Shown piece after piece: positions 1 to 5,268 of a stretch of DNA of 10,118 bases (position 1 is the stretch's first letter; the number at the start of each line of letters is the position of its first letter). The translations under genes and the position numbers were made by a program. The notes under the pieces were generated by a model. The model was not told where the DNA came from. It did not search any database and saw only the letters and a program-made list of their open reading frames with translations. Source of the stretch: Fidelibacterota bacterium. GTDB taxonomy: Bacteria; Fidelibacterota; UBA2242. The stretch is taken from positions 1-10,118 of the forward strand of contig QNCV01000066.1 in NCBI GenBank assembly GCA_003645845.1, read 5' to 3'.

Positions 1-24
1 AAGGTTCGAGTCCTTCCCGGGGTA
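1..24 (+). tRNA. 3' end of a tRNA gene, truncated by window edge
   Basis: The window opens inside a T-arm. T-stem AAGG and CCTTC flank the canonical loop TTCGAGT, followed by the 3' acceptor strand CCGGGGT (17-23) and discriminator A (24). CCA is not encoded; CTT follows. The expected 5' acceptor strand, RCCCCGG, lies outside the window. The identity cannot be read directly. If the copy at 120-177 derives from this gene, its CTCTTAA (113-119) in anticodon-loop position would suggest tRNA-Lys(CTT), which is only an inference. Confidence 0.8.
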
Positions 25-119
25 CTTCTTCCAAGAATGTGTATAAGCCGGTCATTGCTAAATTTCGGTAAGAGTCCATTTTTCTTGACAAGAAAGATGG
101 TAGAATAACAGCCTCTTAA

Positions 120-177
120 TCTGACGGTTGAAGGTTCCCTCATCGGAGGTCCCTGCGGGAGAGTCCTTCCCGGGGTA
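120..177 (+). pseudogene. tRNA 3'-half copy split in the T-loop by a double hairpin
   Basis: This repeats the tRNA end at 1-28. Bases 131-137 equal 1-7, and 161-181 equal 8-28 without mismatch, running four bases past the discriminator. Between them, after T-loop base C56, sit 23 extra bases (138-160). Upstream the tRNA order continues: TCTGA (120-124, 3' anticodon stem), CGGTT (variable loop) and GAAGG (T-stem, pairing with CCTTC 165-169). CTCTTAA at 113-119 and GGTAGA at 99-104 sit at canonical spacing for an anticodon loop and D-loop. However, the anticodon stem would pair at only three of five positions and no 5' acceptor strand is seen. It is most likely a decayed or displaced copy; a working tRNA with a T-loop extension is unlikely but not excluded. 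Confidence 0.75.
138..160 (+). repeat. Double-hairpin insert in the T-loop, copy 1
   Basis: These 23 nt form two adjacent mini-hairpins: CCTC / loop ATCG / GAGG, then TCCC / loop TGC / GGGA. The insert lies exactly between GGTTC and GAGTCC of a tRNA T-arm; removing it restores the sequence seen at 1-28. A related insert occurs at 1241-1262 in another tRNA. No target-site duplication is evident. Confidence 0.8.
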
Positions 178-427
178 CTTCGCTTTCCGACGATAAATCA
201 GGCACTTACAGCACATTTAAAAAATGGCAGAAATGGTCAGAATTGGACAAAAGTAGAATTGAGACCATATTACAGTCGGTATGACAACACGCTGTATTTT
301 CAATATAACATTAACAGTTTTGAATTCATTCAGAAGATTCTTCGAATGCCGGGTTTTCATTATCCCGGCAAAAATATATTAATCTTACTCAACACAGGAA
401 TATTATCCAAGTCGTTAAAGATACCGG

Positions 428-456
428 TTGACATGTAAAATATTATTGATTATTGC
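428..456 (+). promoter_or_regulatory. Possible sigma-70-type promoter
   Basis: A perfect -35 box TTGACA (428-433) is followed 17 bp later by TATTGC (451-456), which matches only three of six -10 positions, in very AT-rich DNA. It would transcribe toward the palindrome at 529-596. The poor -10 box keeps confidence low. Confidence 0.25.
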
Positions 457-528
457 ATAATTAACAATAAATAATGAAAAGACCAGTACAAAACTACCCT
501 AATGCCCAGCGTCTATCTGCCTGAACAA

Positions 529-596
529 GCCCTTTGAGCGGATGCCGGAAAGCATGGTGGCCTTCGGCTGCATTCCGGACGGCGCCGCTCAAGGGC
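529..596. repeat. Long imperfect palindrome, attC-like
   Basis: The outer arms 529-541 and 585-596 pair over 12 bp with one extra T on the left. The inner arms CCGGAA (545-550) and TTCCGG (573-578), then GCA (552-554) with TGC (569-571), continue the stem toward a GCC-TTC-GGC tip (560-568). Integron attC sites share such a long stem with an extrahelical base, flanked by AAC on the left and GTT on the right; here AAC is 524-526 and GCGTT is 598-602. Against attC, the outer R boxes do not pair beyond AAC/GTT and no integrase or second site is visible. It lacks a T-run on either side, so it is not a simple terminator. A structured RNA is another option. Confidence 0.7.
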
Positions 597-1107
597 AGCG
601 TTGCTACAAAACAAGTAAAATCTCATCTGTTTTTTGAAAACTGGGCATATAATTTTGTGGGGTTACTGGTTAAATCAAGTAAAAGTGAGCATCTATTCCG
701 TGTTCCAGGTGTACGTGTCCTTTCAAGGTTTAAATATGAACTGTCGGATAAATCCTACACTGGATCACTTTTCAGGCCACTCTTACTTGCGTGAATTGAT
801 TCTTGAGATGATCAAATCTGCTAATGTTCTGATTTGTTGGAAAGCCAGGACTGTGAATCCAATCTGTTAGCGGCGATAGTCTGGCACAATTGAAAGTGTT
901 CTGGCTGAATGTTAATGTGGATGGAATTGAAAAGAAAAGTTGCTGGGATCAGTGAGATGTTCTCGGGCGTCTGCTTTTTTTTAGTTACTTCCTAATTGCA
1001 TCAAAACTTGGCAAAATTTGTTAAAATCTTGAATTGGGAAACGCAGACGGAATAATATATTTCACATGTTATTGATAATTAAGGAGTATGGATTTTTAAT
1101 GTTTTTG

Positions 1108-1181
1108 TACCCCGAGCAGGACTCGAACCTGCAACCCTCTGCTTAGAAGGCAGATGCTCTATCCAATTGAGCTATCGGGGC
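1108..1181 (-). tRNA. tRNA-Arg(TCT)
   Basis: Read on the - strand it folds as a complete 74-nt cloverleaf. Acceptor GCCCCGA pairs with TCGGGGT (one G-U at 1:72) and the discriminator is A. The D-arm is GCTC/GAGC. The anticodon stem TCTGC/GCAGA encloses loop CTTCTAA, with anticodon TCT at 1145-1147, reading AGA. The T-arm GCAGG/CCTGC encloses TTCGAGT. CCA is not encoded. It lies 42 nt downstream of the interrupted tRNA-Pro copy and is probably co-transcribed with tRNA-Pro. No terminator is evident after it. Confidence 0.97.
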
Positions 1182-1223
1182 ACTTGTCAAATATTAGTTG
1201 AGACGGCTCTGCGTAGATTTTTG

Positions 1224-1280
1224 TCGGGGTGGAGGGATTTTCCCGGCGGGACTCCTCTGGAGGAACCCCCGGCTTCCTGC
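1224..1280 (-). pseudogene. tRNA-Pro 3'-half copy split in the T-loop by a double hairpin
   Basis: Bases 1223-1240 equal 1330-1347, and 1263-1280 equal 1348-1365, both exact 18-base matches to the intact tRNA-Pro. They cover the 3' acceptor strand, T-arm, variable loop and 3' strand of the anticodon stem. A 22-nt insert (1241-1262) separates them after T-loop base C56. Similarity stops at the edge of the anticodon loop. Further 5', CGGGGTA (1310-1304 on the - strand) could pair six of seven bases with the 3' acceptor strand, suggesting a shrunken second tRNA-Pro rather than a pure 3' fragment. The D-arm and 5' anticodon stem are not recognisable, so charging as tRNA-Pro is unlikely. It lies 50 nt downstream of the intact gene, same strand. 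Confidence 0.8.
1241..1262 (-). repeat. Double-hairpin insert in the T-loop, copy 2
   Basis: On the - strand these 22 nt form two adjacent hairpins, CTCC / AGA / GGAG and TCCC / GCC / GGGA. The design matches the insert at 138-160: stem one of four bp in C/T-G/A, and stem two TCCC/GGGA identical. It sits at the same point, directly after GGTTC, in a different tRNA species. Confidence 0.8.
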
Positions 1281-1330
1281 CTTCGGATAAAAGCCAAGAT
1301 ATTTACCCCGACTGCTCAGTTTTCAATACG

Positions 1331-1405
1331 TCGGGGTGGAGGGATTTGAACCCCCGGCTTCCTGCTCCCAAAGCAGGCGCGCTAACCGGGCTGCGCTACA
1401 CCCCG
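1331..1405 (-). tRNA. tRNA-Pro(TGG)
   Basis: On the - strand this is a complete 75-nt cloverleaf. Acceptor CGGGGTG pairs with CACCCCG and the discriminator is A. The D-stem is GCGC/GCGC. The anticodon stem CCTGC/GCAGG encloses loop TTTGGGA with anticodon TGG. The T-loop is TTCAAAT. CCA is not encoded. It is the first gene of the leftward tRNA cluster, downstream of a candidate promoter at 1432-1460. Confidence 0.97.
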
Positions 1406-1431
1406 AATAATCACCATTTTAAAAGCCTGCT

Positions 1432-1460
1432 AAGTTATTCGACAATGGAAATAAAGTCAA
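1432..1460 (-). promoter_or_regulatory. Candidate promoter for the tRNA-Pro/tRNA-Arg cluster
   Basis: On the - strand TTGACT (1460-1455) is followed after 17 bp by TAACTT (1437-1432). Transcription would begin about 20 nt before the 5' end of tRNA-Pro. The -35 box is good and the -10 box weak. It faces away from the rpoD promoter, whose -35 box lies 22 bp to the right. Confidence 0.45.
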
Positions 1461-1482
1461 GATTAAAAAGGTTCTTGCCTTG

Positions 1483-1511
1483 TTGACAAAGTATGTAAAA
1501 AAGTGTATCTT
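1483..1511 (+). promoter_or_regulatory. Promoter upstream of rpoD
   Basis: A consensus -35 box TTGACA (1483-1488), a 17-bp spacer and TATCTT (1506-1511) form a good housekeeping promoter. The start point would be near 1518, leaving a leader of about 50 nt before the rpoD start codon. It is divergent from the tRNA promoter. Confidence 0.75.
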
Positions 1512-1570
1512 AAAACGATTTATGCGAATGTTGGCTTACCAGAAATACTTAAACCCAGAAGGTTACCGGA

Positions 1571-2407
1571 ATGGCGTCCGATTCAAATCGAGCATTAAGT
1601 AAGTATCTGGAAGAGATTGGGAAATATAATCCCTTAACTCCTGAGGAGGAAATTGAACTTGCTCAGCGGGTTAAAAAAGGTGATCAGGTAGCGTTGAAGA
1701 AACTGACTGAATGCAATCTGCGCTTTGTGGTCAGTGTTGCCAAAGATTATCAGGGTCAGGGATTGCCGTTGACCGACTTGATCAACGAGGGCAATTTGGG
1801 GCTGATCAAGGCCGCGGAGCGTTTCGACGAAACCCGTGGATTTAAATTCATTTCCTATGCGGTCTGGTGGATTCGCCAGTCAATTTTACAGGCACTTGCA
1901 GAACATTCGCGCATTGTCCGTTTGCCGTTGAACAGAGTCGGCACGATTAGTAAAATTACCAAAGAGGCTGAAGTCCTGGAGCAACAGTATGAGCGGGCGC
2001 CCAGCCAGGATGAGATCGCCGAGGGTCTGGATATGCGCTCCAATGAAGTATCCGATGCGATTCGCATTAGCCGTAGGCACCACTCGTTAAATGCACCTTT
2101 TCGGGAGGGTGAGAAAAATTCCCTGATCGATGTGATCAGCGACGGCGCTCAACCCACACCGGACTACCAGTTAATGGGGGAATCGCTGAAGCAGGAAATC
2201 CGGGATGCTCTGAGTACATTGAAAGAGCGGGAGCGGGATGTGATAAAAATGTATTTCGGAATCGACCGTGACTACGCTCTGACATTGAACGAAATAGGAG
2301 AGGAATTCAATTTAACACGTGAGCGGGTTCGTCAGATAAAAGAAAAGGCGATTCGCCGTTTAAGACATAAATCTCGTAGTCGGAAATTACGGGCATATTT
2401 AGGATAA
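1571..2407 (+). CDS. rpoD: RNA polymerase primary sigma factor (RpoD/SigA-like, short form)
   Basis: Sigma-70 family subunit that directs RNA polymerase to housekeeping promoters. Visible regions: 1.2 at residues 6-38 (ALSKYLEEIGKYNPLTPEEE); region 2 at 45-110, with the core-binding and -10-recognition helices in NLRFVVSVAKDY and FISYAVWWIRQSI; region 3 at about 116-195; and region 4 at 205-270, with the -35-binding helix-turn-helix LTLNEIGEEFNLTRERVRQ. At 278 residues it lacks region 1.1 and the large non-conserved insert of proteobacterial RpoD. That is the usual architecture of the main sigma factor in Bacteroidota and relatives. The ATG is preceded by AGAAGG at 8-nt spacing. rpsU follows after 24 nt. 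A group 2 paralogue is possible, but the strong promoter and rpsU linkage favour the primary factor. Confidence 0.93.
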   Translation: MASDSNRALSKYLEEIGKYNPLTPEEEIELAQRVKKGDQVALKKLTECNLRFVVSVAKDYQGQGLPLTDLINEGNLGLIKAAERFDETRGFKFISYAVWWIRQSILQALAEHSRIVRLPLNRVGTISKITKEAEVLEQQYERAPSQDEIAEGLDMRSNEVSDAIRISRRHHSLNAPFREGEKNSLIDVISDGAQPTPDYQLMGESLKQEIRDALSTLKERERDVIKMYFGIDRDYALTLNEIGEEFNLTRERVRQIKEKAIRRLRHKSRSRKLRAYLG

Positions 2408-2431
2408 CGAACATTAAACTTAAGGAGAATT

Positions 2432-2629
2432 ATGGTTCAGGTAACCGTCAGAAATAACGAGCCTCTGGAAAAAGCATTGAGGCGCTTCAAGAAGAAATTT
2501 GAGAAGGCCGGTATTTTGAAAGATGTCAAAAAGAATGCACACTATACCAAACCAAGCACTGAAAGACGTTTAAAGCGCGCCAAGGCATCAAAGCGCAATG
2601 CCCGTAATGCCCGTATGCAAAGACGCTGA
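2432..2629 (+). CDS. rpsU: 30S ribosomal protein bS21
   Basis: This 65-residue, very basic protein is a small-subunit protein near the anti-Shine-Dalgarno region of 16S rRNA, where it helps start-site selection. Its N-terminal part, MVQVTVRNNEPLEKALRRFK, is the family signature, followed by KKFEKAGILKDVKKNAHYTKPS and an Arg/Lys-rich tail. Length is normal for the family. A strong AAGGAG (2422-2427) precedes the ATG by 4 nt. The gene follows rpoD directly, a rearranged echo of the rpsU-dnaG-rpoD cluster of other bacteria, and is probably co-transcribed with it. A hairpin follows the stop. Confidence 0.96.
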   Translation: MVQVTVRNNEPLEKALRRFKKKFEKAGILKDVKKNAHYTKPSTERRLKRAKASKRNARNARMQRR

Positions 2630-2659
2630 ATTATGGAACGCAGAGGTTCAATGTTAAAA

Positions 2660-2681
2660 AACCCACCTTCAAAGGTGGGTT
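2660..2681. terminator. Hairpin between rpsU and glmM, terminator-like on the - strand
   Basis: AACCCACC and GGTGGGTT form a stem of at least 8 bp with a 4-6 nt loop. On the + strand it is followed by TTCATACTG, with no U-tract, so it is a poor terminator for rpsU. On the - strand the stem is followed by a run of six T (complement of 2655-2660 region), which fits intrinsic termination of antisense transcripts. It could also protect or separate the rpsU mRNA from the downstream genes. Confidence 0.55.
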
Positions 2682-2700
2682 CATACTGTTGGGAGATTGA

Positions 2701-4065
2701 ATGGTAATTGAGAGTCTTTCCGGTGTGCGAGGTTATGATTCGGAATTGACCGATGAATTTGTGCAGGCCTATGCGTGGGCCTTTGCGGAAATTTGTCCGG
2801 CGGGGAAAATCCTGGTTGGACGGGATACCCGCCAAAGCGGAGTCCGCATTAAAACCGTATTAACGGATGCGTTGAAACGTGCCGGAAGAGCCGTAACCGA
2901 CTTGGGAATTTGCCCGACACCGACGGTCCAGTTTGCCGTTGAAGATCAAAAGGCTGCCGGCGGGATTGTGATTACCGCCAGCCATAATCCGCTGCCATGG
3001 AACGGTTTGAAGTTTATCGGCAGTGACGGCATATTTCTGGATGTTGAAGAAATGCTTCAACTGAAAACCCGGCGCATGGAAATTCAAAAAAAGCCTCCAC
3101 AGATTGAATCGGGCAACGGATCGATTGAAAAATATGCTTATGTCGTCGATGATCATATCGAATCAGTTCTGGCGCTGCCCTATCTGGATGAAGATTTAAT
3201 TTGTAAGAGCTGTTTTAAAGTGGTCGTCGATGCGGTTAACGGCGCGGCATACCGGGCGGTTCCGGAATTGTTACACCGGTTGGGATGCGAGGTGATTGAG
3301 TTAAATTGCCATGCCGATCGACCCTTTCCGCGAAATCCCGAACCCTTGCCGGAAAATCTGGCGGAGCTGAACAAGGCCGTCATTGACAATCGGGCGGATT
3401 TGGGGCTGGCTATAGACCCGGACGGAGACCGTCTGGCGATTGTTTCGGATTCAGGTAAACCCATTTCGGAGGAATACACCCTTGTTCTGGCTGAAATACT
3501 GGTTTTATCCAAATTTCCAAATCTGGATCAAAAAGTCGTCACAAACCTCTCGACCACAATGGCGGTGGATGATATTGCTGAGAAATACGGCGCATCAGTT
3601 ATTCGGACTCCCATCGGCGAAATTAACGTCGCTAAAAAAATGCGCGATATCGATGCGGCGATTGGCGGTGAAGGCAATGGAGGAGTTCTTTTACCCGAAG
3701 CCCATCTGGGACGTGATTCGCTGGTGGCGACGGCTTTAATTTTACAGTTGCTGGCAGAGGAACAGCGACCGTTGTCGGAAATGCTGAAAGATATTCCCCG
3801 TTACGAGATGATTAAGATTAAAGTGCCCCGGGGTAATTTGGAATTGGATGATATTTCAGAGGATTTGAAAAAATTATCAAATCCTGAAGAATACGATTTT
3901 CAGGATGGCATTAAGCTGATCTGGAAAAATCGCTGGGTACATCTACGCCCGTCGAATACAGAGCCAATTATCCGGATTTATGCGGAAGCAGAGACTGCCG
4001 AAATTGCCAGAGATGCGGCGAATCCCTTTATCGAATATTTTAATCAGTTATCTGCAAAGGATTAA
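2701..4065 (+). CDS. glmM: Alpha-D-phosphohexomutase, probable phosphoglucosamine mutase
   Basis: The family interconverts 6-phospho and 1-phospho hexoses; GlmM makes glucosamine-1-phosphate for UDP-GlcNAc, hence peptidoglycan and LPS. All four active-site elements are present: the phosphoserine loop TASHNP (S94 catalytic), the Mg-binding loop DPDGDR (239-244), the sugar-specificity loop GGEGNGG (322-328) and the phosphate-binding loop RPSNTEP (416-422). Early SGVRG (7-11) is also typical. Length, 454 residues, is normal. The sugar loop and the following LPEAHLGRDS resemble archaeal-type GlmM more than E. coli GlmM, so phosphomannomutase or phosphoglucomutase activity cannot be excluded. GGGAGA lies 4 nt before the ATG. 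It is first of a three-gene unit; deoC begins 5 nt after its stop. Confidence 0.85.
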   Translation: MVIESLSGVRGYDSELTDEFVQAYAWAFAEICPAGKILVGRDTRQSGVRIKTVLTDALKRAGRAVTDLGICPTPTVQFAVEDQKAAGGIVITASHNPLPWNGLKFIGSDGIFLDVEEMLQLKTRRMEIQKKPPQIESGNGSIEKYAYVVDDHIESVLALPYLDEDLICKSCFKVVVDAVNGAAYRAVPELLHRLGCEVIELNCHADRPFPRNPEPLPENLAELNKAVIDNRADLGLAIDPDGDRLAIVSDSGKPISEEYTLVLAEILVLSKFPNLDQKVVTNLSTTMAVDDIAEKYGASVIRTPIGEINVAKKMRDIDAAIGGEGNGGVLLPEAHLGRDSLVATALILQLLAEEQRPLSEMLKDIPRYEMIKIKVPRGNLELDDISEDLKKLSNPEEYDFQDGIKLIWKNRWVHLRPSNTEPIIRIYAEAETAEIARDAANPFIEYFNQLSAKD

Positions 4066-4070
4066 ATGAG

Positions 4071-4766
4071 ATGAAAAAGATAGATACAATCGTTTCTGTT
4101 GACAAGGTTAGGGCAAATATAGCCGGTGTCATTGATCATACACTGTTGAAAGCCGATGCTACGCTTACCGATCTGGACAAACTATGTGATGAAGCAATTA
4201 AGTATTCTTTTGCGGCGGTCTGTGTGAATCCTGCGAATGTTGCCTATTGTGTAGAGAAGCTGGGAAAGAGCAAAATTCCGGTTGCCGCTGTTATCGGATT
4301 TCCTCTGGGAGCAAACCATATCTCCTCTAAAATGATCGAGACGGAGTTTTGTGTTGATGATGGCGCGACCGAGTTGGATATGGTTATCAATATCGGGATG
4401 CTGAAATCCGGAATGGAGGAATATGTCTTTCAGGATATTCAGGCCGTCGTTGAGGCGGCTAAGGGTAACATTGTTAAGGTTATAATCGAGACGTCTTTAT
4501 TGACGGATGAAGAAAAAATCAAAGCTTGCAAACTTACGAAAAAAGCCGGCGCTAATTTTGTTAAAACTTCCACAGGATTCAGCAAAGCCGGGGCAAAAGT
4601 CGAAGATGTGAAACTGATGCGTGGTGTTGTTGGTGATAAATTGGGTGTAAAAGCATCCGGCGGAGTCCGCTCCTTTGAAGATGCAATTAAAATGATTGCC
4701 GCCGGTGCCAATCGAATTGGAACCAGTTCGGGTGTTAAAATCGTGCAGGAGTCCGGACAAGATTGA
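4071..4766 (+). CDS. deoC: Deoxyribose-phosphate aldolase
   Basis: Cytosolic class I aldolase cleaving 2-deoxyribose-5-phosphate to glyceraldehyde-3-phosphate and acetaldehyde, in deoxynucleoside catabolism. The TIM-barrel signatures are clear: IDHTLLK (21-27), VCVNP (51-54 region), the catalytic Asp in ATELDMVIN (D103), the Schiff-base lysine in FVKTSTGF (K165) and the proton-relay lysine in VKASGGVR (K194), ending with GANRIGTSSG. Length, 231 residues, is normal. The ATG follows the glmM stop by 5 nt with only a weak upstream Shine-Dalgarno, suggesting translational coupling. No other deo genes are adjacent. Its stop overlaps the start of the HNH gene. Confidence 0.95.
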   Translation: MKKIDTIVSVDKVRANIAGVIDHTLLKADATLTDLDKLCDEAIKYSFAAVCVNPANVAYCVEKLGKSKIPVAAVIGFPLGANHISSKMIETEFCVDDGATELDMVINIGMLKSGMEEYVFQDIQAVVEAAKGNIVKVIIETSLLTDEEKIKACKLTKKAGANFVKTSTGFSKAGAKVEDVKLMRGVVGDKLGVKASGGVRSFEDAIKMIAAGANRIGTSSGVKIVQESGQD

Positions 4767-5056
4767 ATGACTGGATTCCCATTGAGAAAGACAAAAAACA
4801 TATCGCCCGGGAGCGGGCAAAGGCCAAAGAGCTGCGTAAAAGTCAGTGGTGGCAAAACAGGCTGAATGAGGGGATCTGTCATTACTGCGGAAAGAAATTT
4901 CCCAGAGATGAACTGACCATGGATCATATCGTGCCGATTGCCCGGGGCGGCAAGAGCACGAAGGGCAATGTCGTTCCCTGTTGCAAGCAGTGCAATAACG
5001 ATAAGAAATATCTTACCCCGGTAGAGATGCTGTTGCGAAAGAAATCACCGGAATGA
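4763..5056 (+). CDS. Small stand-alone HNH endonuclease family protein
   Basis: This 97-residue protein has a basic, helical N-terminus (about 1-35, rich in K, R and E) and then a complete HNH module. It has zinc knuckle C39-x2-C42, catalytic DH at 54-55 (TMDHIVPIARGG), N69 (KGNVVPCC), second knuckle C74-x2-C77 and the closing NNDKK. The family cleaves or nicks DNA using one metal ion; the target of this protein is unknown. The likely start is TTG at 4763, sharing TTGA with the deoC stop, with AGGAG at 4747-4751 (11-nt spacing); no in-frame ATG is near. The tight coupling implies co-expression with deoC. No intron, intein or modification gene is nearby, so a homing or restriction role is unsupported; DNA repair is possible. 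Confidence 0.85.
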   Translation: MNDWIPIEKDKKHIARERAKAKELRKSQWWQNRLNEGICHYCGKKFPRDELTMDHIVPIARGGKSTKGNVVPCCKQCNNDKKYLTPVEMLLRKKSPE

Positions 5057-5099
5057 GGGTTTTTTTCTAACCGCAAAGGCGCAAAGAACAACGTTATTA

Positions 5100-5218
5100 T
5101 GTCATCCTTGCTCCGTAGCCCGGTTTTTGTTTCGCCGGGAGCTTACTCCGGACGTTTTTATCGCAATTTCCAATCAAACTTGCATCATATAGTATTCGAG
5201 AGCACGGGCAGGATGACA
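5100..5218. repeat. Palindromic intergenic repeat, possible MITE/REP-type element
   Basis: The ends are inverted: TGTCATCC (5100-5107) and GGATGACA (5211-5218), extended to TGC/GCA with a one-base offset. Inside are CCCGG (5119-5123) and CCGGG (5135-5139), able to pair, and a second hairpin at 5133-5154. About 119 bp with no coding capacity suits a non-autonomous miniature element. No target-site duplication is visible. Confidence 0.5.
5133..5159 (+). terminator. Candidate intrinsic terminator after the glmM-deoC-HNH unit
   Basis: A stem of about 8 bp with two single-base bulges (CGCCGGGAG against CTCCGGACG, loop CTTA) is followed at once by TTTTT (5155-5159). It lies about 75 nt after the HNH stop and inside the palindromic repeat. 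Bulges make it moderate. Confidence 0.4.
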
Positions 5219-5246
5219 GAACTTTAACAGATTTAATCGGAGAATT

Positions 5247-5268
5247 TCCCCAGGCTTGCCTCGGGGGA
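5247..5268. other. GC-rich hairpin of unknown role
   Basis: CCCCAGGC (5248-5255) pairs with GCCT-c-GGGG (5258-5266) around a tiny loop, with one bulged C. No T-run follows on the + strand. It lies about 240 nt upstream of nusB and could be a leader RNA structure, but nothing fixes its function. Confidence 0.4.

Larger units (their letters stand above)
182..1107. other. Long stretch without a convincing gene
   Basis: No reading frame here has a good ribosome binding site together with recognisable protein features. The sequence is AT-rich and may be decayed coding DNA or accessory DNA. It contains a 7-bp inverted repeat (347-353 with 364-370, loop of 10), a promoter-like site near 428 and the long palindrome at 529-596. 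A 7-bp inverted repeat, CGTCTGC (968-974) and GCAGACG (1043-1049), spans 68 bases. Two TTG-initiated frames (534-794 and 634-870) encode no recognisable protein. Confidence 0.6.

Noticed and set aside
85..106. TTGACA followed by TAGAAT as a full promoter before the first interrupted tRNA copy
   Set aside because: The boxes are only 10 bp apart. The TGGTAGAAT part might act as an extended -10, but the pair is not a normal promoter.
138..160. T-loop insert as a tRNA intron
   Set aside because: Bacterial tRNA introns lie mostly in the anticodon loop and are much longer group I or II elements; 22-23 nt at T-loop 56/57 does not fit.
24..177. attL/attR pair of an integrated phage or genomic island between the two tRNA 3' ends
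   Set aside because: Only about 95 nt separate them and no integrase is visible, so no island remains between them. A deleted or miniature element stays possible and is covered in the findings.
281..382. 33-codon ATG frame
   Set aside because: No ribosome binding site, no similarity I recognise, and the frame crosses a hairpin in AT-rich DNA.
534..870. Two overlapping frames, 534-794 and 634-870, starting on TTG
   Set aside because: The first starts inside the long palindrome. Neither has a good Shine-Dalgarno sequence, recognisable motif or plausible composition.
996..1037. Extended -10-like TGTTAAAAT near 1029-1037
   Set aside because: No -35 box at suitable spacing, and it points at the 3' end of an oppositely oriented tRNA.
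1167..1486. Frames of 60 and 85 codons over the tRNA region
   Set aside because: They run antisense through tRNA-Pro, its copy and the edge of tRNA-Arg; the open frames are by-products of GC-rich tRNA sequence.
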